64,000 nucleotides of DNA, from assembly GCA_023428905.1 (NCBI GenBank), contig JAEYWP010000016.1, positions 124,001 to 188,000 on the forward strand, in the 5' to 3' direction. The first letter of the stretch is position 1. Every line of letters begins with the position of its first letter. The stretch is from Verrucomicrobiota bacterium. Its GTDB lineage: Bacteria; Verrucomicrobiota; Verrucomicrobiia; Opitutales; Opitutaceae. Both the position numbers and the translations under genes were made by a program. The notes beneath the pieces were generated by a model that saw only the letters and a list, made by a program, of their open reading frames with translations, was not told the DNA's origin and ran no database searches. Of this stretch, positions 36,172-44,414 are shown piece after piece.

Positions 36172-36364
36172 GGCTGGAAAAGGCGACACGCAGGCCAATC
36201 GCTTTTGGGCGTGTTTTCAATGGAATCTCTGGAGGAGCACCGCAGGAATCGCAGGGACATCGTTCCGGCGAAAGCGCAGCGGCGTTCATATTGCTTAATC
36301 CATGCCCGAGCCACACCCGCCCTGCAGCCCGCGCGCGGGTCGCACCCGCGCTTCTGGTTCTCCC

Positions 36365-36911
36365 CTTCCTGCCTTGCTTCGCGTCCTTCGCGTGACCTCC
36401 CTCCCTTCAAAATCCTTCCGTACCTTCGCGAGACCCTTTCTGAAAATGTCCCGCGAAGGACGCGAAGAGGACGAAGGACGGAGGATGTCTCGCAAAGGTA
36501 CGGAAGGAGAGGAAGGGATGCTGTTAAGACCTGCTGTGCCTGGGCGCGCATCCGATCCTCCACTTCCTGCCTTGCTTCGCGTCCTTCGCGTGACCTCCCT
36601 CCCTTCAAAATCCTTCCGTACCTTCGCGAGACCCTTTCTGAAAATGTCCCGCGAAGGACGCGAAGAGGGCGAAGGACGGAGGAGGTCTCGCAAAGGTACG
36701 GAAGGAGAGGAAGGGATGCTGTTAAGACCTGCTGTGCCTGGGCGCGCACCCGATCCTCCTCTTCCTGCCTTGCTTCGCGTCCATCGCCTGACCCCTCTGC
36801 ATTCAAAATCCTTCCGTACCTTCGCGAGACCCCTTCTGAAAATGTCCCGTGAAGGACGCGAAGAGGGCGAAGGACGGAGGAGGTCTCGCACAGCTTCGGC
36901 GCGCTCCAGGA
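36365..36911. repeat. 198-bp tandem repeat, about 2.75 copies
   Basis: Copies start at 36365, 36563 and 36761 (period exactly 198); the third is diverged and stops near 36911. Each unit holds four arms in the order A, B, A', B'. In copy 2 these are A 36575-36594, B 36613-36632, A' 36646-36665 and B' 36685-36704. A' is a near-exact reverse complement of A (core TTCGCGTCCTTCGCG), and B' of B (core CTTCCGTACCTT). The inverted repeats are therefore interleaved, not nested. Between units is a 90-base spacer with GCTGTTAAGACCTGCTGTGC. Related A and B arms recur at 38755-38812. Confidence 0.9.
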
Positions 36912-36951
36912 AGTGACCTCCGGCTGCTGGTGGCCTGGCTGTCCGAATCCG

Positions 36952-36999
36952 ATTCGTGTGAATTCGTGTCCATTCGTGGTTCATTCTTTGCCACGAATG
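36952..36999. repeat. Three ATTCGTG copies at 10-bp spacing plus an inverted copy
   Basis: ATTCGTG occurs at 36952, 36962 and 36972, exactly one helical turn apart. CATTCGTGG (36971-36979) is then repeated inverted as CCACGAATG at 36991-36999 across 11 bases. The base composition is clearly AT-richer than the flanks. Confidence 0.85.
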
Positions 37000-37054
37000 A
37001 AATCGAAGGGCCACTGCTACGGAGGTGCCGCAAAAAGGAGCGCCCTCGTGATCG

Positions 37055-38698
37055 TCAAAGCTTGAACTCGATCGGCGCTCGCAGGCGGACCATCGCGGGC
37101 TTGCCGTCCTTTGTCATCGGCTGGAATCGCCAGTGCGAAACAGCCTGCACCGCGGCAAAGCCGAGCGAAGGGTGGTCTGCCGAGATGATGCGCGGCATCT
37201 GCACCACTCCGTCCCGGTCGACGACAAACTCCACCAGCACCTGGCCCTCCTTGAGGTTCTCGGGTGCGTCGGCGGGGATGATGGGCGGGCGCTGGGACAC
37301 CACCACCGGCTTGGCGTCGACCTGCTTCGGCGAATAGATCGCGGGCGACGCTTTCTTCAGCTCGCGCAACACGTCGCGCGTACCCTCGCTCACAGGGACA
37401 AATTCAGTGCCCGACGGTTTGAACACGATTTCGATGTTCAGCAGCCCCCAGCTCGGCTGGCCTTCTTTCGAAGCCGGGGTAAATTGATACTCCTCCAACA
37501 TCGCGCGCGCTGCGCGGTCAAACTCGTCGGCATCCGCCGGAAGCGCCTCCGGGAAACGCACGCTGCCATCAGGAGCGACGAGAAAACGCAGTTTCACCGT
37601 CTTCTTTTTTCCCTCCAGCAGCGGCTGGTACGGGTACACGCCGAGCGCTGCGTTGAGCACCTTGGGCGGGGTATCGTAGCGCAGTTCCTCCGGCAGTTGG
37701 TCGGAGAGCTTTTTGCTGGTCACCCTGAACGGTTCGCTCGAACCGCCATTCAGCTCAAAGATCATCGGCACCATCATCCGGGTGTTGACCGCCTGCCCGC
37801 CCACCTTGCCTGGGTTGAAGCGCCAGGCCGAGACGGCATCGAGGGCGGGCTGATTGAAGGCGGGGTTGTTCGACCTGACGACCACGGGGTTACGCACGTC
37901 ACCGCGGGTATCGACCACAAAAAGAACCACAACCTCACCTCCCAAGCCGGTCGCCCGCTGGGACATCGGATACTCAGGCTTCTTTTGAGAGCGCACCACC
38001 GGAGGCGTATCCAGTTGCTTGATGTCGAAGGTGGTCGGCACCACCAGCACCACCGGCGCCCGCAGGGAGGCCTCGACCGCCTCACCCGCTTTGCGGGCAG
38101 GCTCAAACGTCCACGCGAGCGCCGCCTGCTCCGCCACGAGTCCCAGCTCGTCCGGCGCATCCACCGCGCGCGCACTCCGCACCACGCCGGACGCGTCAAC
38201 CTGCAGATCAACGTCCACCACCAGATCGCGGTAAGGCTGCTTCCGCTCGGACTGCCGCTGCATGTACGAAGAAGGCAGATACGCGGCCTTGACCCCGACC
38301 AGGCGCGGTCCCGAGTCCGCCGCGCCATTCCGCACGCCCTTCGGATTGAAGATCAGGAACAGGCGGGATTCCTGCAGCCCGGAAGCTCCCAGCGAAGGCA
38401 CGGACACACGCAGGTGGAGCGTCGCTTGCTCGACCGCCGTTGCGAGGAAACGGTTTGTCGCCGAAACGGTGCGCGCTACCCCTTTGTCACGGCCGGAGGT
38501 CAGCATCGTGACCTGGGCGTAACCATAGGTGCCCAGCTTCTGAAGCTCTTGCGGCAGCTCGGGCCGCTCAAGGCGGGAGACGGAGGCGGGCGGAGTGTCC
38601 GCCGGCTGCACCGTCTCCAGTTCAGTCCAGCGCAGTTCCTGCCCAAGGCAGGCTGTGCCAGTCATCACAATCCCCACCGCCGCGATGATGAAACGCAT
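37055..38698 (-). CDS. Exported protein of tandem TonB_C modules
   Basis: A 547-residue protein with a signal peptide (MRFIIAAVGIVMTGTACLG) followed by four, perhaps five, TonB C-terminal-like modules in a row. The best copies are at about residues 165-225 (VVDVDLQVDASGVVRSARAV ... ALAWTFEPA), 232-322 (VVVLFVVDTRGDVRNPVVV ... VSAWRFNPGK), 343-433 (VKLRFLVAPDGSVRFPEAL ... EEYQFTPASK) and 460-547 (VLVEFVVDRDGVVQMPRII ... VSHWRFQPM). There is no transmembrane anchor or Pro-rich arm, so it is not a classical TonB. The Cys at residue 17 is not in a good lipobox. Function is unknown; it may bind TonB boxes or other periplasmic segments. It follows the repeat island on the opposite side from the sigma gene. 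Confidence 0.8.
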   Translation of the reverse strand: MRFIIAAVGIVMTGTACLGQELRWTELETVQPADTPPASVSRLERPELPQELQKLGTYGYAQVTMLTSGRDKGVARTVSATNRFLATAVEQATLHLRVSVPSLGASGLQESRLFLIFNPKGVRNGAADSGPRLVGVKAAYLPSSYMQRQSERKQPYRDLVVDVDLQVDASGVVRSARAVDAPDELGLVAEQAALAWTFEPARKAGEAVEASLRAPVVLVVPTTFDIKQLDTPPVVRSQKKPEYPMSQRATGLGGEVVVLFVVDTRGDVRNPVVVRSNNPAFNQPALDAVSAWRFNPGKVGGQAVNTRMMVPMIFELNGGSSEPFRVTSKKLSDQLPEELRYDTPPKVLNAALGVYPYQPLLEGKKKTVKLRFLVAPDGSVRFPEALPADADEFDRAARAMLEEYQFTPASKEGQPSWGLLNIEIVFKPSGTEFVPVSEGTRDVLRELKKASPAIYSPKQVDAKPVVVSQRPPIIPADAPENLKEGQVLVEFVVDRDGVVQMPRIISADHPSLGFAAVQAVSHWRFQPMTKDGKPAMVRLRAPIEFKL

Positions 38699-38754
38699 GG
38701 ATTTCGTCTACGCGTCACCCGCCCCCGCGCAAGCCGCGAATCACTCCGAGCTTC

Positions 38755-38812
38755 GCGCCCATCGCGTGACCCTCCTGCCTTCAGAATCCTCCCGTGCCTT
38801 CGCGAGGCCCGT
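38755..38812. repeat. Diverged single copy of the A-B half of the 198-bp repeat
   Basis: The sequence from CTTCGCGCCCATCGCGTGAC to CGTGCCTTCGCGAGGC matches the A and B arms and their spacing in the tandem repeat at 36365-36911, including the linker that reads CTTCAAAATCCT there and CTTCAGAATCCT here. The A' and B' arms are missing. It sits in the gap before the alpha-solenoid protein gene. Confidence 0.65.
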
Positions 38813-38909
38813 CCTAAAACTTACCGGAAAGCACGGTGGGCCCACCGATCGCGTCGCATCCTCCCACCGCGGCCTTGCCCCGCTGGTCGCTCTGCCTACG
38901 GTGCGGGCC

Positions 38910-41168
38910 ATGATGAAGCGACTTGGCCTGGGCCTGCTCCTCGTGGGTGGTGGGTTTGCTGCCGGTGTGGGCACCGCCCGCTGGTGGTGGCCCGCCTCGA
39001 GCCCGATGGTCCGGCCCGTCGTCTCCGGGGGGGGCGCCGCGCCAGCCACCGCCCAGGCCGGCGCAGCGGGCGACCGCGCCGAATCGCTCGTGCGCACGTT
39101 GCGGGAGGAGACGCGCCGGGGCGTGTGGGTTCCGGGCAAACGATGGACAGATCAATTTGAAGCCCTTTCCGCCCAGGAATTGGGACAGGTGATCCGCCGC
39201 GGAGCAGACTTCATCGGCGCACGTGCCCAGGGAACCCTGCGTACTCAATTGTATTTCCGCTGGGCTGGCCTCGATCCGGATGCCGCCTATTCTCACGCCG
39301 GCGGGCTGGCTGATGCGGCAGTCAAACGTTCCGCCCTCCAGGCCGTGGTCAGCGGATGGCTCTATGCGGATCCGGTCGACGCCCGGCGCCGCATCCAGCG
39401 CATGCCCGACGGCGCGGCAAAGTCCGACGCCCTCCTGCGCCTGCTGCGCGAACATCCCCCCACCGAGGAACTCGCCGCGGTTGAAATGCTGGAAAGCCTC
39501 GCCCCAACCGCCCGGACGAACGCCTACCAGGGCCTGTTCGCCGGCTGGGCGGCGCGCGATCCGCGCGAGGCGCTGGCGAGGTTGGAACAAATGAATCTGA
39601 ACGGCCAGGAGCGCACCCACGCCCTCTCGGCCATCGCGGCGGCCTGGAGCGATCCCGATCCCAAGGCGGCTGCGGCCTGGGCCCAGTCGCTGCCCGGGGC
39701 GGCCGAGCGGAGCAACGCCCTCAACAGCGTGATGTGGCGCTGGGTCGCGTCGGAACCGGAAAACGCGGTGCGACACTTCGAATCGCTCCCCGCCAGCCCG
39801 GAACGGCAGAATGTGCTGCGCTCCCTCCTCGGCACCTGGGTGGGCAATGACCCCAAGGGTGCGGCCCGTTACGTGCGCGGGATGTCTCCCGGGCCGGATC
39901 GCAACAGCCTGCTTGCCCAGCTGGCGTCCGCCTCCGCCGCGGAGGATGTCGACCTCGCCATCGAAACCGCCGAACTGCTGCCGGCCGGCCCTCTCCGCAG
40001 CAACGCGATGCAGTCGATCGTCGGCCAGCTGGCCCAGCGCGATCCGGAGGCGGCCCTGGAGCGTATCAAGAAGACCGGTACGTCGTCCGAACGCGACCAG
40101 ATGCTGATGCAGGTGGTCTCCAGCCTCTCTTTCTCCGATCCGGAGCTGGCGGGCGCCTTTGCCGAGGCGCTTCCCGCCGGGGTCCAGCAGACCAATGCCA
40201 TCATGCAGGTGGTGAACGGCCTCGCCCAGCAATCGGTGGACAAGGCCGCCACCTGGGCGAACCGCCTTCCCCCCGGCTCGGCCCGTCAGGCCGCCTTCGG
40301 CCAGATCGCCTCGGTTTTCGCCCAGAGCGATCCGGCGGGCGCGGCGCGCTGGGCGGCCTCCCTGCCGGATCAGGGGCAGAACGCACCGCTCCTCTCGGTC
40401 ATGGGCCAATGGATACAAAGCGATCCCGACGCCGCCCTCGCCTGGGCGGGCACCCTGCCGGACGGCGCCCTCAAGCGGCGCACCCTCGAAAACGCCGCGA
40501 TGAACCTCGCCCACAGCGATCCGGAGCGTGCGTTCACCCTGGCCAGCCAGATCGACGCGGCGGGCGGCAATCCCCGCGGCGCGATGAACCAGGTGGCTTT
40601 TGCCTGGGCGATGGAGAGCCCGGAGAAGGCGATGGCCCGTGCCGCCCAGTTGCCGGCGGGGGCTGCCCGCGATGCCTTCCAGGGCGGCATCCTTTCCGCC
40701 CTGTCCAACACCGCCCCGGCCACGGCGGCCAAGTATGTCGGTAGTTTGCCGGCCGGCGAACAGCGCCAGCAGGCCGTGCAGATGCTCGCCGCCCAGTGGG
40801 TCTACAATGATCCGCAGGCGGCGGTGCGATGGGCCGGCGGGCTCGATGCCTCGGAGCGCGAGCGCGCCATTCCCATGCTCGCCGGGGGCTGGACCACCAC
40901 CGATCCCGCGGCCGCCGGCAGCTGGCTCGCCGGGCTCCCACCCGATGAAAGCCGCGATCGCGCTTATGTTGCCCACGCGGAGGCCCTGGTGCGCGAGTCC
41001 CCGCAGGCCGCAGCCCGCGCGATCGACGCGATCGCCAATCCGCAGCACCGCATCGATGCCGTCCAGCGCGTCGCCAGATTATGGATGCAGGACGACCGCA
41101 GCTCGGCCCAGGCCTGGCTCGCCACCCAGGACCTCCCGGAGGAGGTCCGGCGCGGCCTGCTCAACTAG
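38910..41168 (+). CDS. Alpha-solenoid repeat protein, membrane-anchored or exported
   Basis: A 752-residue protein. The N-terminal hydrophobic stretch (LGLGLLLVGGGFAAGVGTA) is a signal or anchor. After about residue 110 the sequence is a run of helical repeats of 31-35 residues with the consensus W...DP.AA..WA..LP....R..A; examples are WSDPDPKAAAAWAQSLPGAA, WIQSDPDAALAWAGTLPDGA and WTTTDPAAAGSWLAGLPPDE. At least fifteen units can be counted. This layout makes an extended superhelix for protein binding. No enzymatic motif is visible. The ATG pair at 38910 is selected because it begins the hydrophobic leader. It is convergent with the permease gene, with three bases between them. Confidence 0.8.
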   Translation: MMKRLGLGLLLVGGGFAAGVGTARWWWPASSPMVRPVVSGGGAAPATAQAGAAGDRAESLVRTLREETRRGVWVPGKRWTDQFEALSAQELGQVIRRGADFIGARAQGTLRTQLYFRWAGLDPDAAYSHAGGLADAAVKRSALQAVVSGWLYADPVDARRRIQRMPDGAAKSDALLRLLREHPPTEELAAVEMLESLAPTARTNAYQGLFAGWAARDPREALARLEQMNLNGQERTHALSAIAAAWSDPDPKAAAAWAQSLPGAAERSNALNSVMWRWVASEPENAVRHFESLPASPERQNVLRSLLGTWVGNDPKGAARYVRGMSPGPDRNSLLAQLASASAAEDVDLAIETAELLPAGPLRSNAMQSIVGQLAQRDPEAALERIKKTGTSSERDQMLMQVVSSLSFSDPELAGAFAEALPAGVQQTNAIMQVVNGLAQQSVDKAATWANRLPPGSARQAAFGQIASVFAQSDPAGAARWAASLPDQGQNAPLLSVMGQWIQSDPDAALAWAGTLPDGALKRRTLENAAMNLAHSDPERAFTLASQIDAAGGNPRGAMNQVAFAWAMESPEKAMARAAQLPAGAARDAFQGGILSALSNTAPATAAKYVGSLPAGEQRQQAVQMLAAQWVYNDPQAAVRWAGGLDASERERAIPMLAGGWTTTDPAAAGSWLAGLPPDESRDRAYVAHAEALVRESPQAAARAIDAIANPQHRIDAVQRVARLWMQDDRSSAQAWLATQDLPEEVRRGLLN

Positions 41169-41171
41169 ACT

Positions 41172-43790
41172 TCAACACTCCGCGCGCAAGGCGCCCAGCG
41201 CGTCTTCGCGGGTGGCGCGGAGGGCCGGCCACCAGCAGGCGAACAGCGCCACCCCCAGCAACAGGAGCAGAGTCAGGCCGATCACCCAGGGATCCAACGC
41301 GCTCACCCCGAAGAGGTGTTGCTCCAGCATGCGGGTGACAAAAAGGGTCAGGACGAGGCCGAGGAGGAGCCCCCCCGCCGTCAGCTTGAGGCCGTCCGCC
41401 AGGACCAGCCGCAACATGTCCCAGCGATCCGCCCCCAGTGCCAGGCGGACGGAGAGTTCGCGCCGGCGCGTGTTCACCGAATACGCCATCACGCCGTACA
41501 GCCCGATTGAGGCGAGCAGCAGGCAGGCGCCGGCAAAACTCGCGATCAACGCAAGTACGATTCGGCGCAGCGAGAGCGACCGGTTCATGGCCTGGTCCAG
41601 GGTCCGGAGGTCACCCATGGGCAGCCCGGGATCGAGCCGCTCGAGGGCGCCGCGCAGGCCTGCGGTGAGCTGCTCAGGACGACCGCGGGCCCGGACCACG
41701 ACGGAAAACGAGTCGGGGCTCCGCGCCTGAGGAGCATAAAGAAAAAGGGGCGCGGGCTCGTCCTTCCGCAGGTTGGGCAGACTGGCGATCACGCCGATGA
41801 TCTCGTGGCGCTTGCCATTCACGATCACGGTCTTTCCGACCGGAAGCGCGCCGGGGAAAAGCTGCCGCGCCACCACGTCGTTGACCAGACCGACGCTCGG
41901 GCTGTCCGGCCGATTGTCCTGTTCGGTCATCCACCGGCCGGCGAGGAGCCGCGCGCCGAGGGTCGGGAGGTAGTCGGGCGACACAAAGTCCACCCGGCCA
42001 CCCGGATCGTCGTACGAAGGCGTGCGGTCGCCGGGGCAGAACATCTCGCCATAGCCGCCGCCGGCAAACGGGAGGGACAGCCCCGTGCCCACGCTCTCGA
42101 CCCCGGGTACCTGGCGCATGGCCTCCCGCAGCGTGTTGGAAAACTGGAGACGCGATTCCGGCGTCGGGTAGCTTGTCGCGGGCAGGGACAGGTCGAAAGC
42201 GAGCACCCGCTCCGGTTCAAAGCCGGGGTCGGCAGCCACCACCGTGGCAAGGCTTTTGAGCAGGAGGCCGGCCGCGCTGAGGAGCACGACCGAGAGGGCG
42301 ACCTCGGCAATGATCAGCCACGATTGCGCCCGGGTGCGGCCCGCAGTCGACGAACGCCCGCCGTCCTTCAGGGTTTGGTGGAGGTCAAGCCGCCGGGTGC
42401 GCAGGGCGGGCAGGGTGCCGAAGAGGATGCCCGTCACCACCGAGACCAGCAGGGCGAGGGTCAACACGCGGAGATCCATCTGGGGAGCGAGGGCGGGCGG
42501 CAAGGTGGTCGCGGTCGCCGCCCGCAGGAGGTCGATCGCCCACGCGGCAAGCAGGACGCCCGAGAGCCCGCCGAGAAGAGCGAGGACGATACTTTCAGTG
42601 AGCACCTGACGGGCAATCCGGCTGCTGCTCGCCCCCAAGGCGCCGCGCAGCGCGATCTCCTGCTCCCGGCGTGCGGCGCGCGCGAGGAGAAGATTCGCCA
42701 CATTCGCGCAGGCGATCAACAGGACAATCACCACCGCTCCTCCCAGCAGGGCGACGACCGGGCGCGTGTCCTCCGTGATCAGCGGACGCGGAGCGCGCAC
42801 CGCCACGCTCCAGTCCTTTTTCCAAGTCGGATAACTCGACGCCAGCTGAGCCTTGATCGCCTTGAGTTCGGCTTCCGCCTGCGCCATCGAGACTCCCGCC
42901 TTGAGGCGGCCCACCACCACTGCCCAGTGCTGGGTTCGGCTGTAGGGACCCTGTTCGGCGTGCACCGCAACGGCAGGCACGTAAAAGCGCGTCTGCGACC
43001 GGATGAAGTCGTCGGGCACGACCCCGACGACGGTGTGCGGTACCTCGTCGAGGAGCACGGTCTGGCCGAGCGCGGAGGGCGAGGCCGCGAAGCGTGCGCG
43101 CCAGTAACCCTCAGTGATCACGAGGACCTGGCTCGCGGGACCCGGTTGATCCTCCGTCGGGCCGAACGTGCGGCCGAGGAGGGGGCTGATGCCGAAGATG
43201 GAAAAGAACTCGTGCGTCACCTCCGTGCCATGCACACGCTCCAGGTGACGGCCGTGCCTCACGTTGCGCGATAAATCCGACGTCAGCGCAATGCCCTCAA
43301 ACGAGGTCTGGTGTGTCCGCCAGTCGAGGAATGCTCCTCCGGAGGCGTTGTTGATCTGGTTGCCCGGCAGGGTTTCCATCAGGAGCACCAGGCGCTCGGG
43401 ATCGGGGTAGGGCATCGGTCGGAAGAGGACCCCGTCGATCGCGCTGATGATGGCGGTGCTGGCGGCGATTCCAAGGGCCAGGGTGGCAATTGCGATGGCG
43501 GCAAAGCCGGGGGCGTTGCGCAGCTGTCGGAAGGCGTAACGCGCATCCCGCAGGAACTCGTGGAGCCACCGGCCGAGGCGGCGATCCCGCACCGTTTCCT
43601 TGTACGCTTCGGCACTGCCAAAACGCACGGCCGCGAGTCTCCCGGCCGTGGCTGGATCCAGCCCCTGCTGCTGCAAAGCGTCCGCTTCCATCTGGCGGTG
43701 TGCCTTCATCTCCACCTCCATTTCGGCATCAAAGCGCGCCGGCCGGAGGGCGCGCCCCACGCGTGTCCACCAGCCGGTCAGGCGGTTCAT
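41172..43790 (-). CDS. MacB/FtsX-like ABC permease of the ADOP type (no ATPase)
   Basis: An 872-residue inner-membrane protein with two MacB_PCD/FtsX halves. The N-terminus has the ADOP-specific cytoplasmic segment (ARFDAEMEVEMKAHRQMEAD ... RFGSAEAYKETVRDRR). The first half follows (FRQLRNAPGFAAIAIATLAL, FLDWRTHQTSFEGIA, the FtsX core VALLGGAVVIVLLIACANVA and RRREQEIALRGALGA-like end). The second half is SWLIIAEVALSVVLLSAAGL ... RRRELSVRLALGADR. No ATP-binding gene is nearby, as is typical of these orphan permeases. The start overlaps the PadR stop by ATGA. The substrate is unknown; efflux or envelope stress functions are common proposals. Confidence 0.9.
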   Translation of the reverse strand: MNRLTGWWTRVGRALRPARFDAEMEVEMKAHRQMEADALQQQGLDPATAGRLAAVRFGSAEAYKETVRDRRLGRWLHEFLRDARYAFRQLRNAPGFAAIAIATLALGIAASTAIISAIDGVLFRPMPYPDPERLVLLMETLPGNQINNASGGAFLDWRTHQTSFEGIALTSDLSRNVRHGRHLERVHGTEVTHEFFSIFGISPLLGRTFGPTEDQPGPASQVLVITEGYWRARFAASPSALGQTVLLDEVPHTVVGVVPDDFIRSQTRFYVPAVAVHAEQGPYSRTQHWAVVVGRLKAGVSMAQAEAELKAIKAQLASSYPTWKKDWSVAVRAPRPLITEDTRPVVALLGGAVVIVLLIACANVANLLLARAARREQEIALRGALGASSSRIARQVLTESIVLALLGGLSGVLLAAWAIDLLRAATATTLPPALAPQMDLRVLTLALLVSVVTGILFGTLPALRTRRLDLHQTLKDGGRSSTAGRTRAQSWLIIAEVALSVVLLSAAGLLLKSLATVVAADPGFEPERVLAFDLSLPATSYPTPESRLQFSNTLREAMRQVPGVESVGTGLSLPFAGGGYGEMFCPGDRTPSYDDPGGRVDFVSPDYLPTLGARLLAGRWMTEQDNRPDSPSVGLVNDVVARQLFPGALPVGKTVIVNGKRHEIIGVIASLPNLRKDEPAPLFLYAPQARSPDSFSVVVRARGRPEQLTAGLRGALERLDPGLPMGDLRTLDQAMNRSLSLRRIVLALIASFAGACLLLASIGLYGVMAYSVNTRRRELSVRLALGADRWDMLRLVLADGLKLTAGGLLLGLVLTLFVTRMLEQHLFGVSALDPWVIGLTLLLLLGVALFACWWPALRATREDALGALRAEC

Positions 43791-44134
43791 GCCAGCTCCC
43801 CCCGCTTGGCCCCGAGGACCTGATTGATGGCGGCGGACAAGCGTTCCCAGTTGGCGGTCTCGGCCTGCAACTGGCGGCGCCCCAGCGCCGTGATGGAATA
43901 GAACTTCGCTTTGCGGTTGTTTTCGGAGGTGCCCCATTCCGAGCTGATCCATCCCTGCTCCTCCAGCCGATACAGGGCAGGGTAGAGCGAGCCCTGTTCA
44001 ACCCGCAACACGTCGCCGGAGATCTGCCGGATGCGCACGGAGATCCCGAATCCGTGCATCGGTTCGAGCTGGAGCGCCTTGAGGATCAGCATGTCGAGGG
44101 TCCCTTGCAGAAGATCGGATTTATCGGCGGGCAT
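43787..44134 (-). CDS. PadR-family transcriptional regulator
   Basis: A 115-residue winged-helix repressor: LLQGTLDMLILKALQLEPMH then GDVLRVEQGSLYPALYRLEE, the wing GWISSEWGTSENNRKAKFYS and ITALGRRQLQAETANWERL. The ATG at 44134 has a good AGGAAAG ribosome site. It is translationally coupled to the orphan permease downstream (ATGA overlap), the standard arrangement for this transporter type. It probably represses its own operon by binding the palindrome at 44151-44174. Confidence 0.95.
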   Translation of the reverse strand: MPADKSDLLQGTLDMLILKALQLEPMHGFGISVRIRQISGDVLRVEQGSLYPALYRLEEQGWISSEWGTSENNRKAKFYSITALGRRQLQAETANWERLSAAINQVLGAKRGELA

Positions 44135-44150
44135 GGCTTTCCTAGATGTC

Positions 44151-44174
44151 CTACAGGAGATGTTGTTCCTGTAG
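44151..44174. promoter_or_regulatory. Candidate PadR operator with upstream TTGACA
   Basis: CTACAGGA and its exact reverse complement TCCTGTAG lie eight bases apart, 17 bases upstream of the padR start codon. On the minus strand a perfect TTGACA hexamer (44183-44178) precedes the palindrome, so the repeat covers the spacer and -10 area of the likely promoter. Binding by the PadR protein is inferred from position. Confidence 0.6.
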
Positions 44175-44414
44175 ATTGTCAAGGAGAGCGAGGTGAGGCG
44201 CTCGGCAACTGGACGGGGCTGACCGCCACCGCTGGCGGACGCTGGGGCAGGCCGGACGGATTCTGGGGCAGGGCGACCGGCGGCCCTGCAGGATCTTCCG
44301 GACGCGGTGTCATGGAACCGCCGCAGGCCGGCTGATAGGCTCTGCCAGACATCAGGACGCCGTGCGTTTTTTGGTTCAGGTGAGCCAGACAACCCGGCGT
44401 CCGCCACCACCTCC

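Larger units (their letters stand above)
36172..37054. other. Non-coding repeat island between divergent genes
   Basis: This 883-base stretch has no credible gene. It contains a 198-bp tandem repeat (36365-36911) and a separate 10-bp-periodic ATTCGTG motif (36952-36999). Both strands carry open frames of 200-240 codons only because the repeat length is a multiple of three and lacks stops. The sigma gene promoter should lie in 36172-36300, which is otherwise featureless. Confidence 0.7.

Noticed and set aside
36365..36911. The tandem repeat as a possible CRISPR array.
   Set aside because: The whole 198-bp unit is conserved, including the part between arms, so there are no variable spacers, and no cas genes are present.
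36295..37014. Long open frames on both strands over the repeat island, with a 66-residue repeated peptide.
   Set aside because: The 198-bp repeat is a multiple of three without stops, so frames stay open automatically. Both strands are open, composition is Arg/Ser-rich and no start site or family is evident.
38814..41048. A 744-codon minus-strand frame opposite the solenoid protein.
   Set aside because: Its regularity is produced by the repeats on the coding strand; no signal, fold or start is apparent.
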